Below, one piece after another: positions 7,015 to 17,083 of a DNA stretch of 18,512 nucleotides (position 1 is its first letter; each line of letters opens with the position of its first letter). Both the position numbers and the translations under genes were made by a program. The DNA comes from an uncultured Clostridia bacterium (GTDB lineage: Bacteria; Bacillota_A; Clostridia; TANB77; CAG-508): NCBI GenBank assembly GCA_949747745.1, contig CATKFT010000178.1:1-18512 (forward strand). Reading direction: 5' to 3'. Under the pieces are notes generated by a model, which was given only the letters and a program-made list of their open reading frames with translations, did no database searches and was not told where the DNA came from.

Positions 7015-8367
7015 ATGAAGAAAAACATAGGTCTAAAAATATTAGTTATTTTAATAATAATAGCAATTTGCTTAATATCTTTTGTAGGAATATTTGTAAA
7101 AGATAAAAACCAAATGAAAAATATTATACCAGATTATTTATTATCAATGAATTTAAAAGGAAGAAGAGCTGTAAAATTAACAGTTGATACATCAACAGAA
7201 GAAATTACATATGATAGTGAAGGTAATGTTACAACAGATGGAGTAGATGAAGAAGGGAACCTAAAAGAAGGTTATACAAAAAAAGATGAAAAGATTAACA
7301 AAGATGAAGCATTAACTAAAGAAAATTATATGGCTGTAAAAGAAATAATTGAAAAACGTTTGCAAGAGTATGGTGTGGGAGAATATATATTAAGACAAAA
7401 CAGTGAAAATGGAGAAATAGTATTAGAACTACCAGAAAATGTACATACAGATAAAATAATATCTAATTTATCATATATTGGAAAATTTACAATTGAAGAT
7501 AGTGAAACCAAAGAAGTATTATTAGATAATAGCGATTTAAAATCATCAAGTGCAGTTTATACTACAACAGACTATGGAACAATTGTATATTGGAAAATTG
7601 AATTTAATAAAGAAGGAAAGAAAAAATTAGAGGAAATCTCTAAAACTTATATTTCAACTACAGATGAAGAAGGAAAAACATCAAATAAAACAGTAACTCT
7701 TAAAATAGATGATGAAAGCTTAACATCTACATATTTTGGTGAAGAAATAACAACAGGAATATTACAACTATCAATAGGAGAGCCAAGTGTAGATAATGAA
7801 ACAATATCAAGTTATATAGAAGAAACATCAAGACTTGCAAGCTTACTAAATGCAGGGAAAATGCCATTAAAGTACGTTTCAGGAAGTAATACTTATTTAT
7901 CTACTTCTACAAACATAAATGTATTAAAAATAGCTATATTTGTAGTTATAATAGCGGTTGCAATTTCGCTTATATATTTATGTATAAGATACAAACTAAA
8001 TGGAATATTTTTAAGTATTTCTTATATAGGATATATAGCAATGCTATTTATAACATTTAGATTTACAAATGTTATGATTACATTAGAGTCTTTAATAACT
8101 ATAATAGTATTATTAGTAGTAAACTATATTTTAATAACACATATATTAAGTAAAGTAAAACAAAGAGAGTTAAACATAAAAGAAATAGTAAATAAGGCAT
8201 ATATAAGGTATACATCTATTCTAATTCCAATATTACTAGTAGGAATTGCATTTTCATTTATGACTTGGATACCAGTTGCAAGCATAGGAATGGTACTATT
8301 TTGGGGATTAGTTATCATGTTTATATACAATTATATAGTAATAAATGCATTACTTAAAGAAGAATAA
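7015..8367 (+). CDS. secD: Protein translocase subunit SecD-like
   Basis: 450 residues. An N-terminal membrane segment (about 5-25) is followed by a large extracytoplasmic region (about 30-305) and a C-terminal membrane domain with about five helices. SecD with SecF uses the proton gradient to help complete Sec-dependent export. The extracytoplasmic part keeps the P1 pattern (AVKEIIEKRLQEYGVGEYIL; LSYIGKFTIED) and the LNAGKMPLKY block. The membrane part is divergent: the usual NILIFER-like signature is replaced by NYILITHILSK. ATG 7015 is preferred because AAGGAAGG ends nine bases before it; the upstream TTG 7006 is immediately adjacent to that site. It is followed by a short SecF, as is usual for the pair. 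Confidence 0.85.
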   Translation: MKKNIGLKILVILIIIAICLISFVGIFVKDKNQMKNIIPDYLLSMNLKGRRAVKLTVDTSTEEITYDSEGNVTTDGVDEEGNLKEGYTKKDEKINKDEALTKENYMAVKEIIEKRLQEYGVGEYILRQNSENGEIVLELPENVHTDKIISNLSYIGKFTIEDSETKEVLLDNSDLKSSSAVYTTTDYGTIVYWKIEFNKEGKKKLEEISKTYISTTDEEGKTSNKTVTLKIDDESLTSTYFGEEITTGILQLSIGEPSVDNETISSYIEETSRLASLLNAGKMPLKYVSGSNTYLSTSTNINVLKIAIFVVIIAVAISLIYLCIRYKLNGIFLSISYIGYIAMLFITFRFTNVMITLESLITIIVLLVVNYILITHILSKVKQRELNIKEIVNKAYIRYTSILIPILLVGIAFSFMTWIPVASIGMVLFWGLVIMFIYNYIVINALLKEE

Positions 8368-8423
8368 CTATAAGGTTTCAAAAGTAGAGTTATACTTATT
8401 AATAATAAATAAGAAAGAACTTC

Positions 8424-8524
8424 AAAAGCCTAAATTATAGATAAGGAACAATTATTTTGAAAGAAATCAAAAATCTTCATTACTATTTTAGTACATGGCA
8501 GTAAAAGCAAGAAGTGAGAAAGGA
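8424..8524 (+). repeat. Repeated gene-leader segments upstream of secF
   Basis: This gap contains AAAAGCCTAAATTATA (8424-8439), related to AAAACCTAAATATA motifs found before spoIIAB, secD and nadD. It then contains a stretch (8455-8527) resembling the glmM leader 13634-13695 in TTTGAAaGAAATyAAAA, TTCATTA and GAAAGGAATGAAA. Confidence 0.5.
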
Positions 8525-8536
8525 ATGAAATTTAAT

Positions 8537-9196
8537 ATGAAAGAAATAATGAAAAACAAAAAGGTATTGTATATTTTTATGGTAGCAATTATATTAATAG
8601 GAGTTATATCAATATTTGTACTTAGACTAAATTTTTCATTAATGTATAGCGAACATACACAAATAGAGGCTTATATTGGGAAAAGATACGAACTAGAAGA
8701 TATAGAAAAAATTACACAAGAGGTATTTGGGAAACAAGAAATAAGATATCAAGAAATTGAGAGTTTTCATGATGCAATTGCAATTTCACTAAAAGAAGCA
8801 AGTGAAGAACAAATTAAAACATTAGAAACAAAATTAAAAGAAAAATATGAAATAGATAGTGAAGCACAAATAATACAAACAAGTAATATACCACATCTAA
8901 GAGGAAGAGATATACTAAAACCATATATAATTCCAATGTTAATTGCAACTATAGTAATTCTTATATATGTAGGAATTAGATATAGAGCTTTAGGCTTATT
9001 TAAGACTATTTTTACTCTTTTATTAAGGATGATAATATCAGAAGCATTACTTTTAAGTATTATAGGAATTGCAAGAATTCCTATAGGAGTATACACTATG
9101 CCATTTGCAATATTATTATATATAGCAGTTGTAATGTGCACAGTAATAAAATATGAAAATGCTTCAGAAAAAATAGCTAGTAGTAAAGATAAATAG
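8537..9196 (+). CDS. secF: Short SecF-like translocase subunit
   Basis: About 220 residues, well below the usual 290-310 of SecF. It has one N-terminal membrane helix (KVLYIFMVAIILIGVISIFV), an extracytoplasmic domain and three or four further helices, ending soon after the segment that corresponds to the central SecF helices. The final two helices and the typical DxIVVFDRIRE signature are absent; the equivalent position reads AVVMCTVIKYEN. A hairpin follows directly, so the short end looks real rather than frameshifted. The start is uncertain: ATG 8495 has no ribosome binding site, AAAGGA at 8519-8524 abuts ATG 8525, and ATG 8537 has a 12-base spacing as in glmM. The SecF call rests on size, topology and position after secD. 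Confidence 0.72.
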   Translation: MKEIMKNKKVLYIFMVAIILIGVISIFVLRLNFSLMYSEHTQIEAYIGKRYELEDIEKITQEVFGKQEIRYQEIESFHDAIAISLKEASEEQIKTLETKLKEKYEIDSEAQIIQTSNIPHLRGRDILKPYIIPMLIATIVILIYVGIRYRALGLFKTIFTLLLRMIISEALLLSIIGIARIPIGVYTMPFAILLYIAVVMCTVIKYENASEKIASSKDK

Positions 9197-9199
9197 CAT

Positions 9200-9228
9200 A
9201 AGGACAGACATAAAAAAGTCTGTCCTTG
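9200..9228 (+). terminator. Hairpin after secF, weak terminator
   Basis: A perfect 10-bp stem, AAGGACAGAC / GTCTGTCCTT, closes the secD-secF unit. No T run follows, so termination would be inefficient or the hairpin may protect the 3' end. Confidence 0.5.
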
Positions 9229-9297
9229 CAATAAAAAAATGTAAAATTTAAAGCTAAGAAGTGTTTTTATAATAATTAATGAAAGAGAGGGAAATTT

Positions 9298-10683
9298 ATG
9301 GTAGATTCAATGGAGAAAATTGTAAACCTATGTAAATCAAGAGGATATATATATCCAGGTTCAGAAATTTATGGAGGACTTGCAAATTCTTGGGATTATG
9401 GTCCATTAGGAGCAGAACTTAAAAAAAATATTAAAGATGCTTGGTGGAAGAAATTTATAAGAGAAAACAAGCATAATGTAGGAATTGATGCATCAATTAT
9501 TATGAATCCACAAGTATGGGTAACAACAGGTCATGTAGGGGGATTTTCAGACCCATTAATAGATTGTAAAGCTTGTAAAACAAGACATAGAGCAGATAAA
9601 TTAATTGAAGAGTGGGCATTTAAAAATGGAAAAGAAATGTCTGGACTAGATGGATGGTCAAATGAACAATTAATAAACTACATAAATGATAATAATATTA
9701 TTTGTCCAAACTGTGGAAAAATAGACTATACAGATATAAGACAATTTAACTTAATGTTTAAAAGTTATATGGGAGTTACGGAAGATGCAAAATCTGAAGT
9801 ATATTTAAGACCAGAAACAGCACAAGGAATGTTTGTAGACTTTAAAAATGTACTTAGAACAACAAGAAGAAAGATGCCAATGGGAATTGGGCAAATGGGA
9901 CGTTCTTTTAGAAATGAAATTACACCAGGTAACTTTATATTTAGAACAAGAGAATTTGAACAAATGGAATTAGAATTTTTTTGCAAACCAGGAACAGATT
10001 TAGAATGGCATGAATATTGGAAAAACTTTTGTAAAAATTGGTTAATAAACTTAGGAATAAAACAAGAAAATTTAAGATTAAGAGACCATTCAAAAGAAGA
10101 ATTATCCTTTTATAGTAAAGCAACTACAGACATAGAATTTCTATTTCCATTTGGATGGGGAGAACTATGGGGAGTAGCAGATAGAACAGATTACGACTTA
10201 AAAAGGCATATGGAAGCTTCAAAAGAAGATTTAACATATTTAGATCCAGAAACAAATGAAAGATATGTACCATATTGTATTGAACCAGCAGTAGGAGTTG
10301 ATAGGATATTTTTAGCGGTAATGTGCAATGCTTATGAAGAAGAAAAAGTAGGAGATGATGATACAAGAACAGTATTACATATACATCCTACACTTGCGCC
10401 ATACAAGGTAGCAGTATTACCATTATCTAAGAAATTAAGTGATAAAGCAGAAGAGGTATATGAAAAGCTTTCAAAGAAATTTATGTGTGACTATGATGAA
10501 GCAGGAAGTATTGGAAAAAGATATAGAAGAGAAGATGAAATAGGAACGCCATATTGTGTAACAATAGATTTTGATACATTAGAAGATAATACAGTAACTG
10601 TAAGAGATAGAGATACAATGGAGCAGGTAAGAATAAATATCTCAGAACTTGAAAAATATATTTTAGAAAAAATAGAGTTTTAG
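9298..10683 (+). CDS. glyS: Glycyl-tRNA synthetase, single-chain class II type
   Basis: 461 residues, typical of the homodimeric GlyRS. The catalytic core opens with [30 protein letters not shown] is near residue 170, class II motif 2 MGRSFRNEI near 200, and motif 3 [10 protein letters not shown] near 328. The C-terminal anticodon-binding domain (about 365-455) begins [13 protein letters not shown] zinc-type pair CKAC and a further CPNC lie in the insertion. The enzyme charges tRNA-Gly. ATG 9298 follows GAGAGGG. The 101-base upstream gap is too short for a T-box leader. The stop TAG (10681-10683) lies inside the left copy of the target duplication of the adjacent MITE-like element. (Some databases use glyQS for this type.). 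Confidence 0.96.
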   Translation: MVDSMEKIVNLCKSRGYIYPGSEIYGGLANSWDYGPLGAELKKNIKDAWWKKFIRENKHNVGIDASIIMNPQVWVTTGHVGGFSDPLIDCKACKTRHRADKLIEEWAFKNGKEMSGLDGWSNEQLINYINDNNIICPNCGKIDYTDIRQFNLMFKSYMGVTEDAKSEVYLRPETAQGMFVDFKNVLRTTRRKMPMGIGQMGRSFRNEITPGNFIFRTREFEQMELEFFCKPGTDLEWHEYWKNFCKNWLINLGIKQENLRLRDHSKEELSFYSKATTDIEFLFPFGWGELWGVADRTDYDLKRHMEASKEDLTYLDPETNERYVPYCIEPAVGVDRIFLAVMCNAYEEEKVGDDDTRTVLHIHPTLAPYKVAVLPLSKKLSDKAEEVYEKLSKKFMCDYDEAGSIGKRYRREDEIGTPYCVTIDFDTLEDNTVTVRDRDTMEQVRINISELEKYILEKIEF

Positions 10684-10800
10684 TTACTGTTCAGACTATA
10701 AAAATTTTCACTCAGAAAATCAAGTTTAAGACAGTTTAATAAAAAATTATAGTTTCAACACATTGAGAAAATTAATAAATTATATAGTCCTGAATAGTAA
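10684..10800. mobile_element. MITE-like element, 117 bp, with 10-bp target duplication
   Basis: Ends are inverted repeats: TTACTGTTCAGACTATA on the left; on the right the reverse complement reads TTACTATTCAGGACTATA. A second inner inverted pair (AATTTTCACTCA with TTGAGAAAATT) would fold it into one long hairpin. It is flanked by the direct repeat AGAGTTTTAG at 10674-10683 and 10801-10810, as expected of a transposition target duplication. It has no coding capacity and inserted exactly at the glyS stop codon, which the duplication preserves. Confidence 0.8.
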
Positions 10801-10887
10801 AGAGTTTTAGTAGTATTTTTTTAAAATATATTGCAAATAATAGGTATTAAAGTTATAATAAGAACAATTAAAAAAATGGAGAAAACT

Positions 10888-11586
10888 ATGGAAGAAATAG
10901 ATTTAAAAGAAGTATTTAATATGTTATGGAACAAAAAGATAGTAATTAGTACAATTGTTATAGTATTTATAATTATTGGGATGATTTATACAAAATTTAT
11001 GATAAAACCAGATTATAAAGCTGTATCAAAACTTGTTTTAACTAAAAATGCAATAGATAGTAGTGAAACGATAACACAAACAGAAGTTACACTTAATCAA
11101 AAATTAGTTGCGACATATACAGTGTTAATAAAAAGTAATGATGTACTAAGGCCAGTTATTACAAATTTAAATTTAGATATTAATGAAGATAATTTAAAAG
11201 ATAAAGTTTCTGTAACTTTAGTACCAAATACTTTATTAATTGAAATAGCTGTTACAAATGAAAATCCAGAAACGGCAAAAGAAATAGCAAATGAAATTAC
11301 AAAAGTATTTATGGAAAAAGCAAAAGAAATATATGTAATAGATAATATTAGTCTAGTAGATGTTGCAAAAACACCTACTACTCCATATAATATAAATCAC
11401 ACAAAAAATATAATACTATTTACATTTATAGGTATAATGATAGCAGGAGCATATATAATTTTTATAAGTATGTTAGATACAACAATTAAAAACTCTGAAG
11501 AAGTAGAAAATCGCTTGGGAGTAATTGTTCTTGCTTCAATTCCTAATTATGATTACGATGGAAAAAAGAAAGGTAAGAAACAATGA
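10888..11586 (+). CDS. Wzz/CapA-type polysaccharide chain-length determinant
   Basis: About 232 residues with two membrane segments, near residues 17-39 (IVISTIVIVFIIIGMIYTKF) and 174-195 (IILFTFIGIMIAGAYIIF), enclosing an extracytoplasmic coiled domain. This is the Wzz topology of Gram-positive capsule or exopolysaccharide co-polymerase subunits, which activate the partner tyrosine kinase. The opening EIDLKEVFNMLWNKK and the PTTPYNINHTKN segment before the second helix are typical. ATG 10888 has GGAGAA six bases upstream; the frame extends back to TTG 10831 but without a ribosome binding site. Its stop overlaps the kinase start by four bases (ATGA), implying translational coupling. Confidence 0.87.
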   Translation: MEEIDLKEVFNMLWNKKIVISTIVIVFIIIGMIYTKFMIKPDYKAVSKLVLTKNAIDSSETITQTEVTLNQKLVATYTVLIKSNDVLRPVITNLNLDINEDNLKDKVSVTLVPNTLLIEIAVTNENPETAKEIANEITKVFMEKAKEIYVIDNISLVDVAKTPTTPYNINHTKNIILFTFIGIMIAGAYIIFISMLDTTIKNSEEVENRLGVIVLASIPNYDYDGKKKGKKQ

Positions 11587-12557
11587 AAGAAGAATTAATA
11601 ACTTATGAAGATCCAAAATCGCCAATATCTGAAATATTTAGGACATTAAGAACTAATATTCAATTTATGGCATCAAACAAAAAAATGAAAACAATACTTA
11701 TAACAAGTAGTGTCCCAGGAGAAGGAAAAAGTTGGGTTTCTTCAAATCTTATTTTAGCTTTTGCACAACAGGGAAAAAAGGTAATAATTGTTGATTCGGA
11801 TATGAGAAAGGGAAGATTACATTCAATATTTGAAGTAGATAAGAAACCTGGATTGTCAAATTATTTATCAGGAATTGTAGAAACAAAAGATAAAGATAAT
11901 ATATTTAATTACATAAGACAAACCAAGATAGCAAATTTGTATGTAATGCCATCAGGGGATATTCCTCCAAATCCATCAGAGTTATTAGTATCTGAGAAAA
12001 CAAAAACATTGATAGATGGTTTGAAAAACATGTTTGATATAGTAATATTTGATGGTACACCAGCACTAATTGTTACAGATGCATTAATTTTAGCAAGACA
12101 AGTAGATGCAACTTTAATAGTAACATCCTATAAAACAACTAAAATGGGTGATATAGAAAAAATAAAAAAATCTATAGAAAATGTTGGAGGAAATATTATA
12201 GGAATTGTAATAAATAAAATAGAAATTTCAGCAAAGAAATATGAAAATTCATACTATTATGGACATAAAAATAAAACAAAAGAAGATTTAAAAAAGGTAG
12301 AAAATAAGGAATATGAACATATAAAAGAAAATATGCGAAGTAGAAAACAAAAAGAAAGTTTAACAAAACAGAATAGGCAAGAAACAAAAAATGAAAATAA
12401 AATAAAACAAAATAGGCAAGAAGCAAAAATAGAAAATAGAATAAGACAAAGTATAAGTAAAGTTAAAGGAATAAAAAAAGGGAAAACAGGAACAAATGGA
12501 AAAATAATGTCTAATAGTAGAAGAACACGAAATCAGAGAAATATCAAGAATAAGTAG
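11583..12557 (+). CDS. CpsD/CapB-family protein-tyrosine kinase
   Basis: 324 residues. Bacterial tyrosine kinase of the Wzz-partner class: opening EDPKSPISEIFRTLRTNIQF, Walker A SSVPGEGKSWVSSNL near residues 40-54, Walker A' VIIVDSDMRKGR near 71-82, and Walker B VIFDGTPAL near 156-164. The tail is unusual: one tyrosine cluster (YENSYYYG near residue 220) and then about 85 residues rich in Lys, Arg, Asn and Gln, containing a tandem repeat of roughly 13 residues (KQNRQETKNENKI, KQNRQEAKIENRI). The family's tail is normally a short Tyr-rich cluster. It is translationally coupled to the Wzz gene and followed after a remnant-bearing gap by the matching phosphatase. Confidence 0.9.
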   Translation: MKEELITYEDPKSPISEIFRTLRTNIQFMASNKKMKTILITSSVPGEGKSWVSSNLILAFAQQGKKVIIVDSDMRKGRLHSIFEVDKKPGLSNYLSGIVETKDKDNIFNYIRQTKIANLYVMPSGDIPPNPSELLVSEKTKTLIDGLKNMFDIVIFDGTPALIVTDALILARQVDATLIVTSYKTTKMGDIEKIKKSIENVGGNIIGIVINKIEISAKKYENSYYYGHKNKTKEDLKKVENKEYEHIKENMRSRKQKESLTKQNRQETKNENKIKQNRQEAKIENRIRQSISKVKGIKKGKTGTNGKIMSNSRRTRNQRNIKNK

Positions 12558-12576
12558 TTAACACATAATAAATAAA

Positions 12577-12728
12577 AATGGAATTAAATGTTTTAGTAAT
12601 AAAGGAACAAAATAGATGATGTATTAGAAGAACAATTTGATTTTGTTAAATTCAAAAAGTATAATGAAAATAAAAATGTAATTAACTATGTAAAAGAAAC
12701 ATTAAAAGAAAAAGATATTGAGCTATAG
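12577..12728 (+). pseudogene. glmM fragment and unidentified gene remnant
   Basis: About 58 bases at 12577-12635 match glmM 14026-14085 with only three differences, one a single-base deletion in an A run, and correspond to GlmM NGIKYFSNKGTKIDDALEEQ. No start, and the frame is broken. It continues into a different open stretch ending at TAG 12726-12728 that would encode FDFVKFKKYNENKNVINYVK and a short Lys-rich end; I do not recognise its source. The gap lies between the tyrosine kinase and phosphatase genes. Confidence 0.75.
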
Positions 12729-12793
12729 ATATTGACCTATAGAAGTAAAATTATAAAGATATAGTTTACAATAAATAAGATAAAGGTGAAAAA

Positions 12794-13558
12794 ATGATAG
12801 ATGTACACTCACATATTATTCCTAAAATAGATGATGGAGCAAGAGAACTTGAAGAAAGTTATATAATGATTAAAGAAGCAGAAAATTCAGGATTTACAAA
12901 TATAATTTCTACATCACATTATATAGAAGGATATTATGAAGAAGATAAAGAAAAAATAGATGAATGGATTAAATTAACCAATAATACACTTAAAGAAAAA
13001 AAAATTAATGTAACCTTACATTGTGGTAATGAAATATATATAACACAAAATTTAGTAGATTTAATAAAAAATAAGAAAGCTAATACATTAGCAGAAAGCA
13101 GATATGTACTATTTGAACTTCCAATGAATAGTAATATAAAATATTTGAATAACATAATATTTGAAATAAAATCACATAATATGATACCAGTTATTGCACA
13201 TCCAGAAAGATATACATATGTTCAAGAAAATCCAAATATTTTAATACCACTAATAGAACAAGGCACATTGTTTCAAGGAAATTATGCAAGTATAATAGGA
13301 AAATATGGAAATTATGCAAAAACAACAATGAAAAAGTTATTAAAAGCAGACATGATACACTTTTTGGGGACAGATTGTCATAGAAAAAATGATATATATA
13401 ATGAAATGAAAGAAATTCTTATAGTGTTATCAAATATAGTAGGAAAAGAAAAGATAGAAGAACTATCAACAATAAATCCAGGTAATATTTTAAATGATAA
13501 AGAAATAAAAATTATAGAACCAACTAAAATAAGGAAAAGTTTTTTTAAAATGTTTTGA
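12794..13558 (+). CDS. CpsB/YwqE-type manganese-dependent protein-tyrosine phosphatase
   Basis: 254 residues of the PHP superfamily. Metal-binding motifs occur in order: DVHSHIIPKIDDGA (residues 3-16), TSHY near 40, GNEIYI near 77, IAHPERY near 134 and GTDCHR near 192. In capsule systems this enzyme dephosphorylates the CpsD-type kinase and so tunes polymer length and export. The length matches the family. ATG 12794 follows AAGGTG at normal spacing. With the Wzz and kinase genes it completes the phosphoregulatory trio, although no glycosyltransferases are present in the window. Confidence 0.92.
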   Translation: MIDVHSHIIPKIDDGARELEESYIMIKEAENSGFTNIISTSHYIEGYYEEDKEKIDEWIKLTNNTLKEKKINVTLHCGNEIYITQNLVDLIKNKKANTLAESRYVLFELPMNSNIKYLNNIIFEIKSHNMIPVIAHPERYTYVQENPNILIPLIEQGTLFQGNYASIIGKYGNYAKTTMKKLLKADMIHFLGTDCHRKNDIYNEMKEILIVLSNIVGKEKIEELSTINPGNILNDKEIKIIEPTKIRKSFFKMF

Positions 13559-13633
13559 TATAATGTATTTAATTACTAGATAAACAAAGAAAGAGCTAAT
13601 ATATCTAAAATCTTATATATGTAGAGGAATTAG

Positions 13634-13695
13634 TTTGAAGAAATTAAAAGGCTTTCATTATTATATATGAATTTTAGTGAAGCAAGAAAGGAATG
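13634..13695 (+). repeat. glmM leader resembling the secF leader
   Basis: GTTTGAAGAAATTAAAA, then TTTCATTATTATAT, then GCAAGAAAGGAATGAAA parallels 8455-8531 before secF, with one gap of about seven bases. In both, AAAGGA abuts one ATG and lies 12 bases before a second. Confidence 0.5.
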
Positions 13696-13704
13696 AAAAC
13701 TAAA

Positions 13705-15069
13705 ATGAGAAAATATTTTGGAACAGATGGAATTAGAAGAATAGCTAATACAGAACTTACACCACAACTTGTTTATAGAGTTGCAAAAGCAGGAGCATAT
13801 ATATTATCTAAACAAATAGATCATACACCTACAATATTAATTGGAAGAGATACTCGTATTTCTGGAACATTAATAGAAAGTGCAATGACAGCAGGATTTT
13901 TAAGCTATGGTGCAAATGTAAAATTATTAGGAGTAATTCCAACGCCAGCAGTAGCATATTTAACAAGAAAACTAAATGCGGATGCAAGTGTTGTTATTTC
14001 AGCTTCACACAATACTTTTGAATTTAATGGAATTAAATATTTTAGTAATAAAGGAACAAAAATAGATGATGCATTAGAAGAACAAATAGAAGAAATTATG
14101 GATTCAGACAAAATTTCAGAATTAAATGCTCCAAATAATAAAATTGGGGTTTCAGAAGTAAGGGAAGATTTAATACAAGAATATACAAATTTCTTTATAG
14201 AGACTTTTAAAGCCGATATAGATAAATACATAAAAAAAGACTTTAAAGTAGGAATTGATACAGCAAATGGAGCAACATATAAAATAGCAGAAGAAGTATT
14301 TAAAAAGTTAGGTATTAATTATAGTATTATAAATAATACACCAGATGGAATTAATATAAATGAAAATTGTGGCTCAACACATTTAGAACAAATAAAAGAA
14401 TATGTTGTTAAAAATAAATTAGATTTAGGAATAGCATACGATGGAGATGGAGATAGATGTCTTCTTATAGATGAATTGGGTAACCCAATAGATGGAGATA
14501 TATGTCTTGCTATAGCTTCTAAATATATGAAAGAAAAGAATATATTAAAAAATGATACTGTAGTAGCAACTGTAATGAGTAATTTAGGGCTAAAGAAATA
14601 TTGTAATGAAAATAGTTTAGAATTAAAACAAACAAAAGTAGGAGATAGATATGTTTTAGAAGAAATGTTAAAAAATAATTATAATCTTGGAGGGGAACAA
14701 TCTGGACATATTATATTTTTAGATTACAACCCAACAGGAGATGGAATTTTAACTTCACTAATGATAATAAAAATTTTATTAGAAAAAAATGTTTCAATGA
14801 GTGAAATGTGTAGTATAATAAAAATATATCCACAAGTATTAATAAATGCAAAAGTATCTTCTAATAAAAAATTTGATTATGATAAAAATGATATAATAAA
14901 AAATAAGATAGAAGAGCTAGAAAAAGAATTTTCTGGAAGTGGTAGGATTCTTATAAGACCTTCTGGTACAGAACCTTTAGTAAGGGTAATGATTGAAGGT
15001 GAAAATGAAGAATATATAAAAACAAAAGCAAAAGAATTAGCTATGCTAATTGAAGAGAAACTAAAGTAA
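13705..15069 (+). CDS. glmM: Phosphoglucosamine mutase
   Basis: 454 residues. Converts glucosamine-6-phosphate to glucosamine-1-phosphate for UDP-GlcNAc and peptidoglycan synthesis. The active-site serine is Ser101 in VVISASHN, the metal loop is DGDGDR near 246-251, the sugar loop GGEQSGH is near 330, and the phosphate loop RPSGTEPLVRV is near the C-terminus. Two changes are notable: GTDGIRR in place of the usual GTDGVRG or GIRG, and SASHNT in place of SASHNP. The start is taken at ATG 13705 because the family begins MRKYFGTDG; ATG 13693 is also possible and abuts AAAGGA. A fragment of this gene is duplicated at 12577-12635. Confidence 0.95.
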   Translation: MRKYFGTDGIRRIANTELTPQLVYRVAKAGAYILSKQIDHTPTILIGRDTRISGTLIESAMTAGFLSYGANVKLLGVIPTPAVAYLTRKLNADASVVISASHNTFEFNGIKYFSNKGTKIDDALEEQIEEIMDSDKISELNAPNNKIGVSEVREDLIQEYTNFFIETFKADIDKYIKKDFKVGIDTANGATYKIAEEVFKKLGINYSIINNTPDGININENCGSTHLEQIKEYVVKNKLDLGIAYDGDGDRCLLIDELGNPIDGDICLAIASKYMKEKNILKNDTVVATVMSNLGLKKYCNENSLELKQTKVGDRYVLEEMLKNNYNLGGEQSGHIIFLDYNPTGDGILTSLMIIKILLEKNVSMSEMCSIIKIYPQVLINAKVSSNKKFDYDKNDIIKNKIEELEKEFSGSGRILIRPSGTEPLVRVMIEGENEEYIKTKAKELAMLIEEKLK

Positions 15070-15083
15070 AAGGAGGAAAATTT

Positions 15084-15422
15084 ATGTTTTTCGTTGATAT
15101 TGCAAACCCTTGGGTATTATTAATTGCTTTATTCCTTACATTATGTTTTATTTATATAGGAAAAGAAGGAAAAAATGCACATGTACCAATGCTTGCACTA
15201 ATAGTATTTCTTATTTTATTAGTAATGCATGGAGTACAATTCTTAACAATACCAGCACAACATGAAGAATTATCACGAGCACTTATAAGATGCTTATTAG
15301 TAGACTTTGTTATGGTATTTTTAACATATATGGCATATTTGTGGATTGATGATATAGAAGCAAAAGCCAAAAATAAGAAAAGTGTTGATAATAGTTTAGA
15401 ATGGCTATGGAAAAGTGTTTAG
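15084..15422 (+). CDS. Small membrane protein of unknown function
   Basis: 112 residues with three hydrophobic segments (about 9-28, 33-54 and 72-90) and a short charged C-terminus (EAKAKNKKSVDNSLEWLWKSV). I recognise no family. It follows glmM by 14 bases with AGGAGG before ATG 15084, so it is probably in the same transcript. A weak hairpin follows it. Confidence 0.8.
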   Translation: MFFVDIANPWVLLIALFLTLCFIYIGKEGKNAHVPMLALIVFLILLVMHGVQFLTIPAQHEELSRALIRCLLVDFVMVFLTYMAYLWIDDIEAKAKNKKSVDNSLEWLWKSV

Positions 15423-15433
15423 TTTAATTTAGG

Positions 15434-15460
15434 GTAGGCAATATGCCTGCCTACTATTTT
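15434..15460 (+). terminator. Weak hairpin before metG
   Basis: GTAGGCA (15434-15440) pairs with TGCCTAC (15448-15454), followed by TATTTT. The stem is short and the T run interrupted, so this is a possible weak terminator. Confidence 0.45.
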
Positions 15461-15485
15461 AGGAGTAATAAAAATTATACAATAA

Positions 15486-17073
<1,588 letters not shown>

Positions 17074-17083
17074 TAAAATTTTA

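Noticed and set aside
9197..9297. T-box or glycine riboswitch upstream of glyS
   Set aside because: Only 101 bases are available and no T-box signature or aptamer core is visible.
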